From Thelonectria olida (lineage: Eukaryota > Ascomycota > Sordariomycetes > Hypocreales > Nectriaceae), in NCBI GenBank assembly GCA_020736575.1, contig JAGPYM010000001.1:372001-436000 (forward strand): 64,000 bases of DNA, written 5' to 3'. Shown piece by piece: positions 10,322 to 21,708 of this stretch. Position 1 is the stretch's first letter; each line of letters begins with the position of its first letter. The position numbers and the translations under genes were made by a program. Below the pieces are notes generated by a model. The model saw only the letters and a program-made list of their open reading frames with translations, had not been told where the DNA came from and ran no database searches.

Positions 10322-13300
10322 TGTAATTGTGTTGATTCGAGTGGAGAAGCAGGAAAAGTTGTTGGGTGTGAAATAGGCAAGTTGAATCTGTTGATAGCCG
10401 GGACTACGATGGCCAAAGACTGGTCGAACGGGCAAAAGTGAAAAGCGGCGGGCGGGATACAAGTCTTTAAAGTGCAACTTTGGTCAAGTCAAAATGGATA
10501 GATGGTAGGGGAGAGTGGAAGAAGAAGAAAGTGATGGTTGATTAGTCGGGGGTGGGAGTTGGAATGGTCGATCACCAGAGAAGCCTGTCTCTCGATGCTG
10601 TTGATTCGCAATGAAGGCCAAAACCATTCGCGAGTCGACCATCCTTTTGTAATATCGCCATGGAGTCGAAGGCCTCCCAATCCCCAATCCGCCTCCGCCA
10701 ACGCCAACAATCTAGCCCAACCCTATCAAAGGCAAAAGTGTCAATGTGCCATTGTCTTGTCAAGGCCAAAGGCTCCCCACTACGACTGGCGGGAACGAAC
10801 GGCTACTAGGGGAAGGCCGGAGAGCCCACACACACACAAACACCACAGCAAGCCACGGTAGACGCACGCCACCTGCACACCGTTTTTGCAGCATCCATCG
10901 GCAATTGCAACGCGAAGACCCAAAGCTCCGAATAGGTGGCCCACCGGGCAAGAATGTCATGGGCCTGCCTCCACAATCAGCAAGACCCTTTCCAAGCTGG
11001 AGATGCCAAACTACCCCGGGCCAGCTGTGGCGAAACAAGCCATGGTCGAACCAGAATGCAGATGTGCCATAGCCTTGCCCTCAGCCCTATCCCCTGGCCA
11101 CAGCGTGCAGGGCCGGCACGTCATGGCATCTCTTTTGTGTGTGTGTGCGCCTGGGACCGATGCACACCCTCCTCCTTCTACCACCGACGTACCTTGTCAT
11201 CTCTATCCCCTGGTCCCTGCTCGTTTTGGTGAGGCTCCATCGGTGAGAGGAATTGAGGCGTCCTCACAGTGTGCTGGCCCTCAGTGCCGGCATAGGGCGC
11301 ACCCCAAATCTACGAATAGCGCATACGGGCCCTCCCAGTCGGCTCAGGCCCGAGGCCGTCTGCAAGAGAAGCACAAGCACCTGTGACGGTGGCTGAGAAG
11401 GCCCCAAAACAGGACCAAGGTGACGTCCAAGTCGTTCGACCTGCCAGGGTCCCTCATTGCAAGCCGCATGCCGCAGACAGATAGTCTGTATTCGAGGTAG
11501 TTAGTACAAAAACTGGACAGCGGCGGAGGAGTGGAGTTTTGGATGTGGCGCCAGCTCAGCTAGCGATGGAAAACCACTAGTCGTTCCAAATCCGGCAAGG
11601 CACGTGCGGAAAGTCGGGGAGGCGCGACCAATAGACGCGCGGATATGGCCAAGAGCAACGGTTTGGGGCGAGCTGAGGAACACTCTTTCCGACAATTCCA
11701 TTGGCCAGTTGTGGTCTCCCGGCTGAATCTGGTAAAGGCTGTCGACCACCAGAAAAAAAAAAAAAGACAAGATTGAAACATTCGCAACTGCACAAACCCC
11801 AGCAAAGAGGACAGGAAAAGTATTGCAAAGTATGTCATGGAAGCATGAACGAAAGTTCTAGATCGCGACAAAATACCCCGAACAAGCTGAACAGTTTAAT
11901 TAATTCAATTTGCGACGTCATATCGTGCAACACTCTTTTACAATGTGCAGGCTGACTGACTGGAGTCGCCAAAGTGCCTAATGAACGAAGTATCGTCAGA
12001 GTCTGGGCTTGGTGGTTGGATTGAGCATGCGGATACACAACGAGCAAGGCAGCGTATGTAGGTTGTGATGAATCAACCCGTTCGGGCGGGTACAGCCAAG
12101 CGAACACGCCAAAAACATAACAAACGCCAAAGACATTCAGTCACACAGACACAAACTCCAAGGCAAACGAGTTCGCAGCGGAAATGGCTTGTCGGCGATA
12201 CATCCAAGTCTGGCATCGCCCAACGCCCACCGCCCATGTCTTGAACCATCACACCTAAACCACCGCAACACCTCCGAGACCAGGCTGAACATTCCTACTC
12301 ACAACTCAGTGCCATGTCCATTTCCGGAACACGCATGAATCAATTTCGATCGATTCATTCATCCATCCATCAATACCTCCGAAACTGCCTCCCCACAGGG
12401 CCACCATCTTCTAAGCCCCCTTGCTCCCTTCCAGCTCTACCAGGTCCTGCCAGCCAGCCTCCCAAAACCACAAACAGACAAGGCTGCACACACTTACGGG
12501 TTTCTCCATCGTCGACACCACTGCACGGCTGCGCTTATAGAAACAGGAAGGAGCATGCACACTTCGTCTGCCGCGTGCTGCTGTGGAGAGACATCGACTC
12601 TCCTCTGCTCGGCCTGTGGCGTGCGTCGAGCCCTTTCTTGCATACCTAGGCGTCTGAGGCCGCTCAACGTCTTGTCCCCTCCTCAACGGCCCTAGGAAAT
12701 TACGTAGCTAGTCGAACCAGACCGCTCCCCGACTTGTCGTTGGCTTAGAGGACCTTTTTTTTTCGTTAGTCTCCAAAACGGTCGCCTCTCCCCACCAAAC
12801 AACTGAGACCCTGACGTCGAAAATGTGGCCGAGAATCTTTATTTAGAGTCCGGTACGTACCTTTTTGCAAGTCACCTGGGGCCTTCAAGGCTCAGATGAT
12901 GAATGAGTAAAGCTGTCTCTATCACAACAACAACAACAATCACAACATCTAGACCATTCTCTTTGTCTCAACACTCATATCTCAATATCAACATCATCGC
13001 AAAGGCGTCTCTTCGGAGGCTCGAATCGGCGCTTACCGCACTGAGACACACACACACCCCCCTTCATCTTCATCCACCGGGGGTGGGAGGGATTCCCAGC
13101 CCCCCCCAGTCTTAGTCCCATTGGATACCATGCAGCCCGATCCGATCGCCTGGGAGCCCTCTTTTCTGGCTCAAACAAAACAAGCTGGTTTCTCTCCGTG
13201 CCATCCCCGGTGCAGACGACGCAAGCCATGATCCGCCGGCGTGACCCACCCAGACCCGGATCTAGGCTCCCCAACTCGGAGCGCAAGGCATACTTTCATT

Positions 13301-13585
13301 CTTCATCACCATTGGGCCAAGAGCCGCGTCCAATTCATTCCCGAAACCTTGGTGTAATCTATTGCACATGATTGCGATGGCTAGTGAGACATTGAGCGGG
13401 ACCCACACCCGCTACAGGATGGCATGTCGACGTCTTTCGAGACTCGTCTCTCCTCTCCCCTGCATATCCACGTAGTCTTGGAGATAGACCGTTTTATACA
13501 GTCGACGAATCAAGACTCTATTTCCTCGCGGCAAAACGCACCGACCCTTGGTTCACCGTCTGTCTTGCTTCCTCATTATCTCCAC
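10322..13585. other. Gap between the 181-aa gene and proteasome alpha-1
   Basis: 3.3 kb without a supported gene. The left end is the promoter of the 181-aa gene and the right end is the 3' flank of the proteasome gene. The rest holds short simple repeats (A13 near 11755, CAA repeats near 12930, CATC-type repeats near 12355). The longest open frames (about 166 codons at 10.9-11.4 kb) have no family match and poor codon bias. Confidence 0.5.
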
Positions 13586-14661
13586 TCAGTCCTTCTCTGC
13601 AATAGCTTGTAACCGCTCATCAATCTCCTCCTCGGTCAAAGTTCTGAAGCCAGGGGTAGTTCCCTCCTCACCATCTGCTCGGGGACCGCCGACAATGCCG
13701 ATCTCGATCTCTCCCTTCTTGAAGTCCATGCTCAGGACGGTGCTAAGCGTCGTAATGGCCAGCTCAACCACATCCTCCCACGAGCCCTCGGCATGATCCT
13801 TGTTACGCAGTTTCTTCTCAAGGTGGTTCAGCGCCTCCTGTTGCTTCGGACCTGCCGCGGTGCCCTTGTAGCCAATGTAGTATCCTGCGGGGTCACATTT
13901 GAACAACTGGGGTCCGCACTCTTCATCGAGAGAGATCAGCGTTGTCGCCACGCCGTATGGACGCATGTAAGCCTAGGGATGATGTCAGCACAATTCAGCA
14001 GGGGAAAAAATTCCGCCATATCAACATGACAGCTGAAGTATGCTTACCCGCTGAGTGTAAACCTGGCTAATGTTGGCCAAACGCTTTGCCAGAGCATCAG
14101 CTGGCATCTCATACCCAAACTTGTATCGGAATTCGGCAGCCTCGCCCTGGGCTCTTTGCGCAAAGGCTCGAGCGTCCGAGATCGATCCGGTGATGACACA
14201 GCCAACTGAGGGAGAGATCTGGAAGATGTGGGAAACGGAAGCAGGGTCGATTAGCTTGTCCTGTGTCGTCTTCATTAGCAACTGATCCCGCTCTTCTCTC
14301 TTGCTCCATTGAAATTATTCACATACGGGGACCTTCTTCTGGGACAGAACAACTGCACAGTCCTTGCCCCTCACACCAACAGACATGATGTTGGCTGCAG
14401 TAATGGCCTTGAAGGCATACTCTATCCATGCAGGTCAGCCATTGTCGACGCAAACAGGTTCGACGTCATCGTTGTGATCGAGATAATGCATCAGGACTCG
14501 GCGACGTCGATTCGATTTGGGGGAAGCAACATACCGACTTGGTACAGGCGACCATTGTCGGCAAAAATGGTAATGTGTCGGTCGTAGGCTCCGGCTGCAA
14601 ATGTAGACGTTAGCTTTAGCTGTTGTCGTCAAGAGCTTGGTCTGGACAACTCACCCGACAT
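13586..14661 (-). CDS. scl1: 20S proteasome subunit alpha-1 (Scl1/PSMA6)
   Basis: Five exons on the minus strand (14655-14661, 14535-14594, 14327-14421, 14048-14260, 13586-13972) give 253 aa; yeast Scl1 has 252. The alpha-type N-terminal signature starts at residue 6 ([23 protein letters not shown]) and forms part of the gated pore of the alpha ring. Further family blocks are [46 protein letters not shown] and AGPKQQEA. The end is [10 protein letters not shown]. Alpha subunits are structural and lack the catalytic Thr. The first coding exon is only 7 nt (ATG TCG G). It was chosen because it restores M-S-A-G-A-Y-D-R in frame with a good GTGAGT donor. Confidence is high. Confidence 0.97.
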
Positions 14662-15493
14662 GGTGAAGGGCTGTGAGTTCCTGGAGATGTATTGTCGGCG
14701 TAAATTTGAAATAGGAGCTCAAGCAAAGCTCAGCGTTGTCTAAATGGTGACGTTCGAGAGTCGAGATGGAAATGGCGGCTGTCGAGGGGAGCTATTGAAT
14801 CGGGGGGGTCGACGCGTTAGCACAAGCTTGCCTAGAGCACGAGGCAATGGAGCTCAATGGGAAGGCTGAGTTGATGCCTCGCTGAGATTATGTAAGCCTG
14901 AGGCAGGAAGTTGGAGCTACTCTGTGAGAGGTGTCACAAATAACCAACCACGACGTCAACTCAAATCACAGAGAGAGATCGAGTTTCAACATCATTATTT
15001 TCTATCCAAAGCGATAATAAACTAAACATATTGTTGTTTGAATTATCTTGGTCTATTCTCCAGCCCACTATACAATGCGCAGCATCGTACAGCGCAATAT
15101 GTCGTCGCAATGACCGCTACCATAATTTTGTCCAACGCGCTTATCGGCCTGTCAATCGAGGGGCACCCCTGCTCTAGAGCTGCGATAGCGTCGAGACCCA
15201 AAAAAAAAAAGTTGCAGACTTGCGGCCAACATCGAAGAATTCCGGTCCGCCCCATCGTGCAGCAACACAACGCAGCAACCTGGTCTTCTTTACCGCTAAA
15301 TCCTGCAGCATTACAATTATATTCCCTGACCTGCGCGGCCGTGGTTGTCTCTGATAGGCCAGCTGCCAGCGCTTTCGCGAAAAGCCAGACTCTAGTCGAA
15401 AAAAAAGGAACAAGAAAAAACCAGCACAGCGCTCGGGTGCTTGAGGAAACTTCGTTCTACCTGGCTCGCCCGCAGAGACGTCTCCCACCCATC
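14662..15493. other. Divergent promoter region, proteasome alpha-1 / WKF gene
   Basis: 832 bp between two divergently transcribed genes. The right part is fortuitously open in frame with the WKF gene, including an in-frame ATG at 15110. It contains A-runs and looks like leader, not coding sequence. No other gene is seen. Confidence 0.55.
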
Positions 15494-16518
15494 ATGGCTT
15501 CCTCCAAAGACGACCTGCCAGCGCAGCATGTGCCAGGTCGTAAGAAATCGGGCCAGAGGCTGAAGCAATCAGCTGCCGCATCTGAGCCCGCATCAGCAAC
15601 TGGTCGCCCAACCGTTGGGCACCCAAGCAGCACGCATGAGGGCACACCCAGCAAGAGAAAACTCGACGCCCCGCCGCACTCGAATTCCTCCTCCCACGTT
15701 GCTAAGCGACCACGCATGGATAAGACCACGGCCGACCGGAATGGACAACTAAGAAAGAAGAAATCCGTTACCTTTGCTGATGTCCCCGACAAGAACAACA
15801 TCACCTCCGACAGCAACTCCAAGTCTGCTGCGAAGAAGACTCCCGAGAAGAAAAGCAAAGGCCCCGCGAAGAAAAAGAAAACCCCACCCCCGACGGATCT
15901 CAAGCCGGCTTTGGAGTACCTGCGGTTATGGAAGACGGCCCGGTCCAGCTGGAAGTTCAACAAGAATCACCAATCCACCCTCATCAAGCACCTCTTCGAT
16001 GCCGAAGGTATCCCCGCCGCTGACATTGAGGCCTTCTACGACTACATCCAAGACCTGAAAGGATTTGTGAGAATGCGACTGCGAGAGGCGGCCCTGGAAG
16101 TCAGGACCAAGGATCAAAATGAGGGCGGGGATGCGTTCCCCAAAGGAACTCCCGATGTCGATGCTACTCAGGAGCGGTACGAGACTGTCCTCGCCAAATT
16201 CTTGCAATCACAACAAGTCGGACGAAAGAGAAAGGGCTTCGCCGAGGAGGACTATGTCTCAGACTCGGATGATGGTGAAGTCATCATCCAACGACTTGTC
16301 AAGCGCATGCGTGCCGAATTGATCATCGACGAGCTCTGCGACGGAGACACCGAGATGAGCACAACATCCTCGGCTTCGTCCAAGACTATCACTGGCAGTG
16401 ACAACAACAAGATCACAACCACCGCGGGCTCCGATAAGAAGGTGAAACTCAACGATGGCACCGGAAAGCGACGACGAAAACTGCGCACAAACTTGGACAG
16501 CGATTCCGAGACGAGCAG

Positions 16519-16549
<31 letters not shown>

Positions 16550-16780
16550 GATAGCGACAGTGACAGCGACACTCCTGAGGAGACAGATGGCGAGGATGAC
16601 GATGATACTAGCAGCAGTGGCAGCTCTTCGTCTTCCTCAGACGACTCATCGTCAGAGGAGGAACAAGGTGGCAATGACGATGATGATACTTCATCTTCAT
16701 CCTCCTCATCCTCTGATGACGCGGACTCGGAGGATACTAGCGATGATGATTCAGACGATGAGGATGAAGGCAATGCCTAG
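15494..16780 (+). CDS. WKF-domain (C7orf50-like) protein with acidic Ser tail
   Basis: A single-exon frame of 428 aa from the ATG at 15494 (ATCATGG context). The WKF domain spans about residues 135-205: LEYLRLWKTARSSWKFNKNHQ, then LIKHLFDAEGIPAADIEAFYDYIQDLKG, with the signature Trp-Lys-Phe. Human C7orf50 with this domain is nucleolar, and a role in ribosome biogenesis is suspected for the family. The N-terminal 130 residues are basic (KKKKTPPP, repeated KRPR and RKKK patches), likely nuclear or nucleolar targeting. Residues about 335-428 are almost pure Ser/Asp/Glu and resemble casein kinase 2 substrate tails of nucleolar chaperones. The frame stays open 152 codons upstream, but that part reads as leader, so I prefer 15494. 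Confidence 0.85.
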
Positions 16781-17004
16781 ACGGCAGCGTGCGAATTGGA
16801 TACACTGTAACACCTCTGTTCGGATACCCTACAATTAGATACCTGCGAAACCTACTTTGTCACTTGGTTTGTCGGCGCTAGCTACAGTTCTCGTTGGATA
16901 AGGGAATGGAAATTTTAGACGGTCTGGGATATGCGATTCACACACAAGCATGGCTTCAACCCCTTTTCTATTTGCGAAAACAGTGATATCCTCTTGTCCT
17001 AAGG

Positions 17005-17934
17005 TCATAGCTTCGTAAAGCCCTCCTTGGGAGGTTGCAGCCAGTTCCTCTTGTCGTATTCTCTACCATCCCCCTCGATGATGTGAAATGTGTAGATGAT
17101 TCTGCCCTTCTGGCTCAAGTTCTTCCCACTCTTGTGCAGCAAGTTCCCATGAATCAAAACCAGATCTCCCGCCTTGACCTCCCCGGCGACGTAACTCCCC
17201 TCGTCTCCTGGCCTCTCAACCCCATACTCGACACCCTGCGGGAACCGCGGCCCTTCGTTGTCCACCATCTCCGTGCCCGCATCCCTCGGCTTCCGCACCA
17301 GCCGCTTCTCCACTGGCGCCCAGCGGTGCGAGCCCGGCAGGAAGCTCAAGCACCCATTCTCCAGCGTGGCGTCCTCGAGCGCGTACCAGAAGCCCACGGC
17401 CGACGGCGGGTTCGTGTACAGGAACGTCGAGTCCTGGTGCGGCGGCACGGCGCCGCCGATCTCGCGCTGCTTGCAGATGACCATGCTCTGCAGGCAGCGC
17501 GGGTCCTGGAAGCCAATGGACCGGGCAATAGCGGCGGGACTCGCCTCGCCGGCTGTGCGGGTGGCAGCATCGTTGATGAGGCGAGCAAAGGGCGGCGACA
17601 GGACGTGCAGGTAGTGGCCGATCTTGTTGACGGCAAGTTCCTTGGGCTTGATGAGGTCGCCCTTGTCGTTGAATGCGTCTTCTTCGAAGAAGAAGCGGAT
17701 CTTGTCGCCAGAGGTCAGGAAGTAGTCGTCGCCGACATGATCAGACTTCTCGCCAGTGGAGAAGCGAGTGAGCGGGTGGTCCTCGAGGGAGAAATTGTTG
17801 AGGAGACTTTTGGCCTCTGCGAGGAGGTTTGAGACCGTCTCGTCAGTGAGGGCCTTGGTGATGATGAGGTAGCCGTCGCGGTTGAAGGCGGCGAGTTGGT
17901 CGGGAGTGAGACCCTCGGTTGAGTCGGTGGTCAT
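17005..17934 (-). CDS. Phytanoyl-CoA dioxygenase family protein (PHYHD1-like)
   Basis: An intronless frame of 309 aa. It is a double-stranded beta-helix Fe(II)/2-oxoglutarate oxygenase. The iron triad is visible as H166-x-D168 (PPHQDSTF) and H267 (LLHKSG), and R278 (KGRIIYTFH) would hold the 2-oxoglutarate carboxylate. FNRDGYLIITKAL near residue 17 and GCLSFLPGSHRW near 194 are typical PhyH blocks. The layout matches the PHYHD1 branch better than peroxisomal phytanoyl-CoA hydroxylase. There is no clear peroxisomal tail (it ends FTKL, not SKL) and no targeting peptide. The substrate is unknown. It lies tail-to-tail with the WKF gene with 224 bp between the stops. No biosynthetic cluster surrounds it, so it is probably not a secondary-metabolism enzyme. 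Confidence 0.94.
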   Translation of the reverse strand: MTTDSTEGLTPDQLAAFNRDGYLIITKALTDETVSNLLAEAKSLLNNFSLEDHPLTRFSTGEKSDHVGDDYFLTSGDKIRFFFEEDAFNDKGDLIKPKELAVNKIGHYLHVLSPPFARLINDAATRTAGEASPAAIARSIGFQDPRCLQSMVICKQREIGGAVPPHQDSTFLYTNPPSAVGFWYALEDATLENGCLSFLPGSHRWAPVEKRLVRKPRDAGTEMVDNEGPRFPQGVEYGVERPGDEGSYVAGEVKAGDLVLIHGNLLHKSGKNLSQKGRIIYTFHIIEGDGREYDKRNWLQPPKEGFTKL

Positions 17935-18614
17935 TATGAGTATGAGATGAGAGTTTCGTCGAGGGATATAGTATGATGGTCACTATTCTATGGGCTCAAG
18001 CTTCATTGAGTTCCCAATCTCCAAGCCAAAACCGTTGCTTATAAGTCAAAGATGAGAAGGGAGCTAGCTTGTCGTTGGAAGAAGCACAAGGTGGGGTTCT
18101 CGTTATCCCCCGCTGTCTTATCGGTCACTTGTGACGTCGTCAGCCGGAAGCCGGAGAGGGCCGCTTTCACTCATTTGATGTTCGAAAGGATGAATGCTCT
18201 TTCTAGGACAAAGTGCCGTTGCCTTTCGTAGTGATAGTTATAAGACGCAAACATGGTACATACCTGGCAACATACTGACTTTAGTCCTGTTATTTAACGA
18301 CTATCCACAAATCCATATCATGTTTAGTAGCTATCAGACCAATCAACAAATCGTATTTCTAGATACATATCCAATTATACATGTTTCTTGGTGCCTTCGA
18401 GGTAACCAATGAACCAGCGGCAACTATATACATGCGGCGTTGGTGTAACTATTATTGAGAGACTCGCTCTCATCCTCTGCCCGATATCTATTTCGTCGCC
18501 CAATAAAATAACAAACGCCATCCCCTTCCGTTATGGGGGACTCCCTATGATGATGATGCAAGAAGAAGAAGAAGAGAAACCAAGTCACATTGGAAAGTCG
18601 TAAAATTATCCCTC
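17935..18614. other. Gap between the PhyH and claudin-like genes
   Basis: 680 bp with the promoter of the PhyH gene next to its start and the 3' flank of the claudin-like gene. The part from 18.18 to 18.55 kb is visibly AT-rich. No gene is seen. Confidence 0.5.
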
Positions 18615-19412
18615 TCAGGCATTGAGAGGATCCTCGAGGAAATCGTAGCCATCCTCAGGAGGAAGAAGGTACGCAGAAAGTGTGATTCCGGCCGCAGTAA
18701 GAATAGAAATGATGGCACTACTGGTGCCAAGGTAGAAAGAGACGTCGAGATTCCATCCAGGGATGGTGAATTGGTCATCGTTTTCGAAGAGGTACGCCTA
18801 GGGGAATGTGTCAGTACCGAGTGCATCAATACGGTCGTGTTTTGGACGTAATGGATGTACTGACCACTATAGATATGGTCGCGAATTCAACGACAGACAC
18901 CAGGGTCAACAGCGCTCCGACAAAAGGCCATCCAGTCTCGCGCTTGTACTTGCCACCTCCAAGGATAACAGCGAAGCAGACGAGACCCGCCAGGCACAGA
19001 ATCGTGGAAAATGATGCCATGAACCCAACAGTCCTCCACATGGAACAGAAATACCGCTCGCCATTCTGACACAACTCCGGGAGGGGGAAGGGTTGACAAG
19101 GCGGGTCATCGAGGTTCGAGCAGCTCTTGTGCAGGCCGATGTGTTTCTCGACCGTCTCGCCGGCCGTCGTCGTGACAGAGTAGCTCACCCAGTTAGGTAG
19201 CCAAATCGAGACCACAACCATGACGGTCGCTGCGGCATGTTAGCCTGCACTCCAGTTTAGGAGAGCGGGTTGTTTGCTGAGGTTTGCAACCGACATCGTG
19301 GGACCAGCCATCATCGACGTCATTGCGGCATGACACTTTGCTGTGGCTAGCAGGGACACGTACCGGCGGTAAAGGCCACGAGGGCCGGGAGGTAGACGGA
19401 GACGCGTGTCAT
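18615..19412 (-). CDS. Claudin-like four-helix membrane protein
   Basis: Three exons (19364-19412, 18865-19229, 18615-18797) give 198 aa. The first helix (MTRVSVYLPALVAF...VMVVVSIWLPNW) is followed by an extracellular loop of about 55 residues. That loop contains IGLHKSCSNLDDPPC, with GLxxxC and a second Cys eight residues on, recalling the W-GLW-C-C motif of claudin/PMP22 proteins. Three more helices follow: about 87-110 (VGFMASFSTILCLAGLVCF), 119-138, and 155-185 (SFYLGTSSAIISILTAAGITLSA). The short acidic cytosolic tail is PPEDGYDFLEDPLNA. Fungal members of this superfamily (Sur7/PalI/Dni1-like) work in plasma-membrane domains, cell fusion or pH sensing. Which subgroup this is cannot be said from sequence alone. 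Splice junctions keep the frame. Confidence 0.82.
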
Positions 19413-20694
19413 GGCAAATAAATGCGACGGAGCACCTCGATTTCAACGAGCGATAGAAACGACGAGGGAGAGGAGGAGGAGGATGGAACAAGTAGATGTT
19501 GATGCCTTGTGTCTGCCTGCGGTTGCGCCTTGGCTTGGGAAAGTGTGGCTAGTGAAGGGGGGACTCGGTGGAGAGGCGAGGTGGCAGTTGGTGAATGGCG
19601 TGGCTCCGGACTTCCCAAAATAGTAACTCCCGAGGCTTCCATGAATTGGGTGCCTTGATTGCTTGACTCAAATTGGATGCTGCGAATGAGAAACGCATTT
19701 ATTGACCAAGGACGGTCGATCCCGCTCACACCACTTACCGAGTGAGATCTTGTGCGCATTAGATATGGGATCACGCGGACATTGATACTGATAAGCAGCA
19801 CTCGATCCATTCGGTGGACTTCGTCTGGGGTGGGATTGCGCTTCGCTCTGGGCAAAGTCGGTAGGTGATCACTTAATCGAGAGCTTATGGCGGCTGTTCA
19901 AAAATAGGTTAACCGAGTACAATATCTAGTGAGGGAGATCCTTTGTTGGAATACTGTGATCGAATACCCAAACAGTTACAATGTAGTTGTGCGGTGACTT
20001 AGTCTTTAGCTTGAGTGCGACGTCACTAGCTCAGCTAGAGAGGCCTCACCTCATCTCTTGCCAACCTCATTATCGTCAACTTAAAAGCGGAATCGACTGT
20101 AAATAAATCCATACAGACATCAGACAACGCCTCATGCTTACTTATATCGTTACAACTATCGCGTGTCTTGGGCTTCAATTGCAAAGGCTGTGTTCCTTCA
20201 TCCCGTTTAAACCAGCATTACCCTGCACATTCGACGATTTCCAAACCACATGAGGCTCAACCAAAGTCAGTGTCTATTTGTCAATGGCGTCGAGCTTTCT
20301 TGATCATGCGATCTATTTCAAAATATCGGCGAGTGGACGTCAGCGCCCTTGCGAGGCGTCTCCTGTTGTTTTATCATTAGTAAATGTCATTTGTAGAGCA
20401 GAGGGACATGGATGGAACTCACCTTTGATTGAGGGGACAGCTTATACAATAGCCGATAGTTTCCGGGCCGGACCTGGAGAATCTCCAATTCTTCGCCTTC
20501 AACGGGGTCAATTGCCTCACTGGAAAAGCCCACTCAATGCCTCTTGAATTCCAATTACGCGACCGCTTGCTGTCTTCCTAATCCCGGGCTGCCCCGCCCT
20601 CCGTTGACCGGACCCCCGACGATACAACCTCCGGCATATCAACCTCTCACCACAGACACCACGCTCTTTCCTCCTCCATTTTCTCAATAAAACC
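19413..20694. other. Divergent gap, claudin-like / omega-amidase
   Basis: 1.3 kb carrying two divergent promoters. The part from 19.86 to 20.4 kb is relatively AT-rich. Open frames here show no family resemblance. Confidence 0.5.
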
Positions 20695-21708
20695 ATGCGA
20701 ACCGCAGTTCGAACAATCGCCACTGCATCAAGGTCCATCTTCCGCCCGCGCACCGCCCTCGCTCCCATCCTTCGAAACCCCCTCTTCGCCCGCACCATGT
20801 CCTCCATCCCCGGCCCCGTGCTCAAGCAGCCCGTCAAGCTGGGCCTCATCCAGCTCGCCTCGGGCGCCGACAAGAGCGCCAACCTCCAACGCGCCGCCGA
20901 ACACGTCGCAAAGGCCGCCGCCCAGGGCAACAAGATAGTCGTCCTGCCCGAGTGCTTCAACTCGCCCTACGGCACAAAGTACTTCCCCCAATACGCCGAG
21001 ACGCTGCTCCCCTCGCCGCCGCCCCCGGCCCAGGCGCCCTCGTTCCACGCGCTGTCCAAGATGGCCTCCGACAACGCCGTCTACCTCGTCGGCGGCTCGA
21101 TCCCCGAGTTCAACCCGGATACGGGGAAGCACTACAACACGAGCCTCATCTTCGGGCCCGACGGCGCGCTGCTCTCTACCCACCGTAAGGTGCACCTCTT
21201 CGACATCGACATCCCCGGCAAGGTGACGTTCCGCGAGTCGGACGTGCTCAGCCCGGGAAACAAGGTGACGGTGGTCGACCTGCCCGACTACGGCAAAATC
21301 GCCATCGCAATTTGCTACGACCTGCGCTTCCCCGAACTGGCCACCATCGCTGCGCGCCACGGCGCCTTTGCGCTCATCTATCCGGGCGCGTTCAACACGA
21401 CCACCGGAGCTCTGCATTGGCGTCTACTGGGCCAGGCGCGGGCCGTGGATAACCAGATCTATGTTGCTCTTTGCAGTCCCGCGCGAGATGTGAACTGTGA
21501 TTACCCAGCCTGGGGACACAGTCTGGTTGTCGATCCGATGGCAAAGGTCCTGGTTGAGGCGGATGAGCATGAAACCATTGTTGAGTGGGAGTTGGAAAAC
21601 GATAGGATTGCTGAACCGAGGAGGAACATTCCCCTCAGTACGCAACGGAGATTTGATGTGTATCCTGACGTGAGCAAGGGGCCGATTCAGTTTGAGGAGC
21701 CTCGATAG
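20695..21708 (+). CDS. nit2: Omega-amidase, nitrilase superfamily (Nit2 type)
   Basis: An intronless frame of 337 aa. The nitrilase catalytic triad is E86 (VVLPECFNSPYG), K165 (HRKVHLFDIDIPGK) and C207 (IAICYDLRFPEL). Sequence blocks fit Nit2, which hydrolyses alpha-ketoglutaramate and alpha-ketosuccinamate to the keto acids plus ammonia, closing the glutamine transaminase route. Residues 1-34 are Arg/Ser/Ala-rich without acidic residues and look like a mitochondrial presequence. A second in-frame Met at 35 (20797) begins the conserved cytosolic form. Both starts could be used, giving dual localisation. The stop at 21706-21708 begins a 9-bp tandem repeat that supplies several further in-frame stops. 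Confidence is high for the family and good for the Nit2 subgroup. Confidence 0.94.
   Translation: MRTAVRTIATASRSIFRPRTALAPILRNPLFARTMSSIPGPVLKQPVKLGLIQLASGADKSANLQRAAEHVAKAAAQGNKIVVLPECFNSPYGTKYFPQYAETLLPSPPPPAQAPSFHALSKMASDNAVYLVGGSIPEFNPDTGKHYNTSLIFGPDGALLSTHRKVHLFDIDIPGKVTFRESDVLSPGNKVTVVDLPDYGKIAIAICYDLRFPELATIAARHGAFALIYPGAFNTTTGALHWRLLGQARAVDNQIYVALCSPARDVNCDYPAWGHSLVVDPMAKVLVEADEHETIVEWELENDRIAEPRRNIPLSTQRRFDVYPDVSKGPIQFEEPR

Noticed and set aside
12700..12730. Minus-strand GGTTCGACT resembling a tRNA B box
   Set aside because: No T-stem pairing, no A box at the right distance, and no acceptor stem.
15038..15493. N-terminal extension of the WKF gene (152 more codons)
   Set aside because: The frame is open but starts at TTG, and its first ATG is at 15110. 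The content is leader-like with A-runs, and the ATG at 15494 has the better context.
20728..21417. 229-codon minus-strand frame opposite omega-amidase
   Set aside because: It is the shadow of the GC-rich coding strand.
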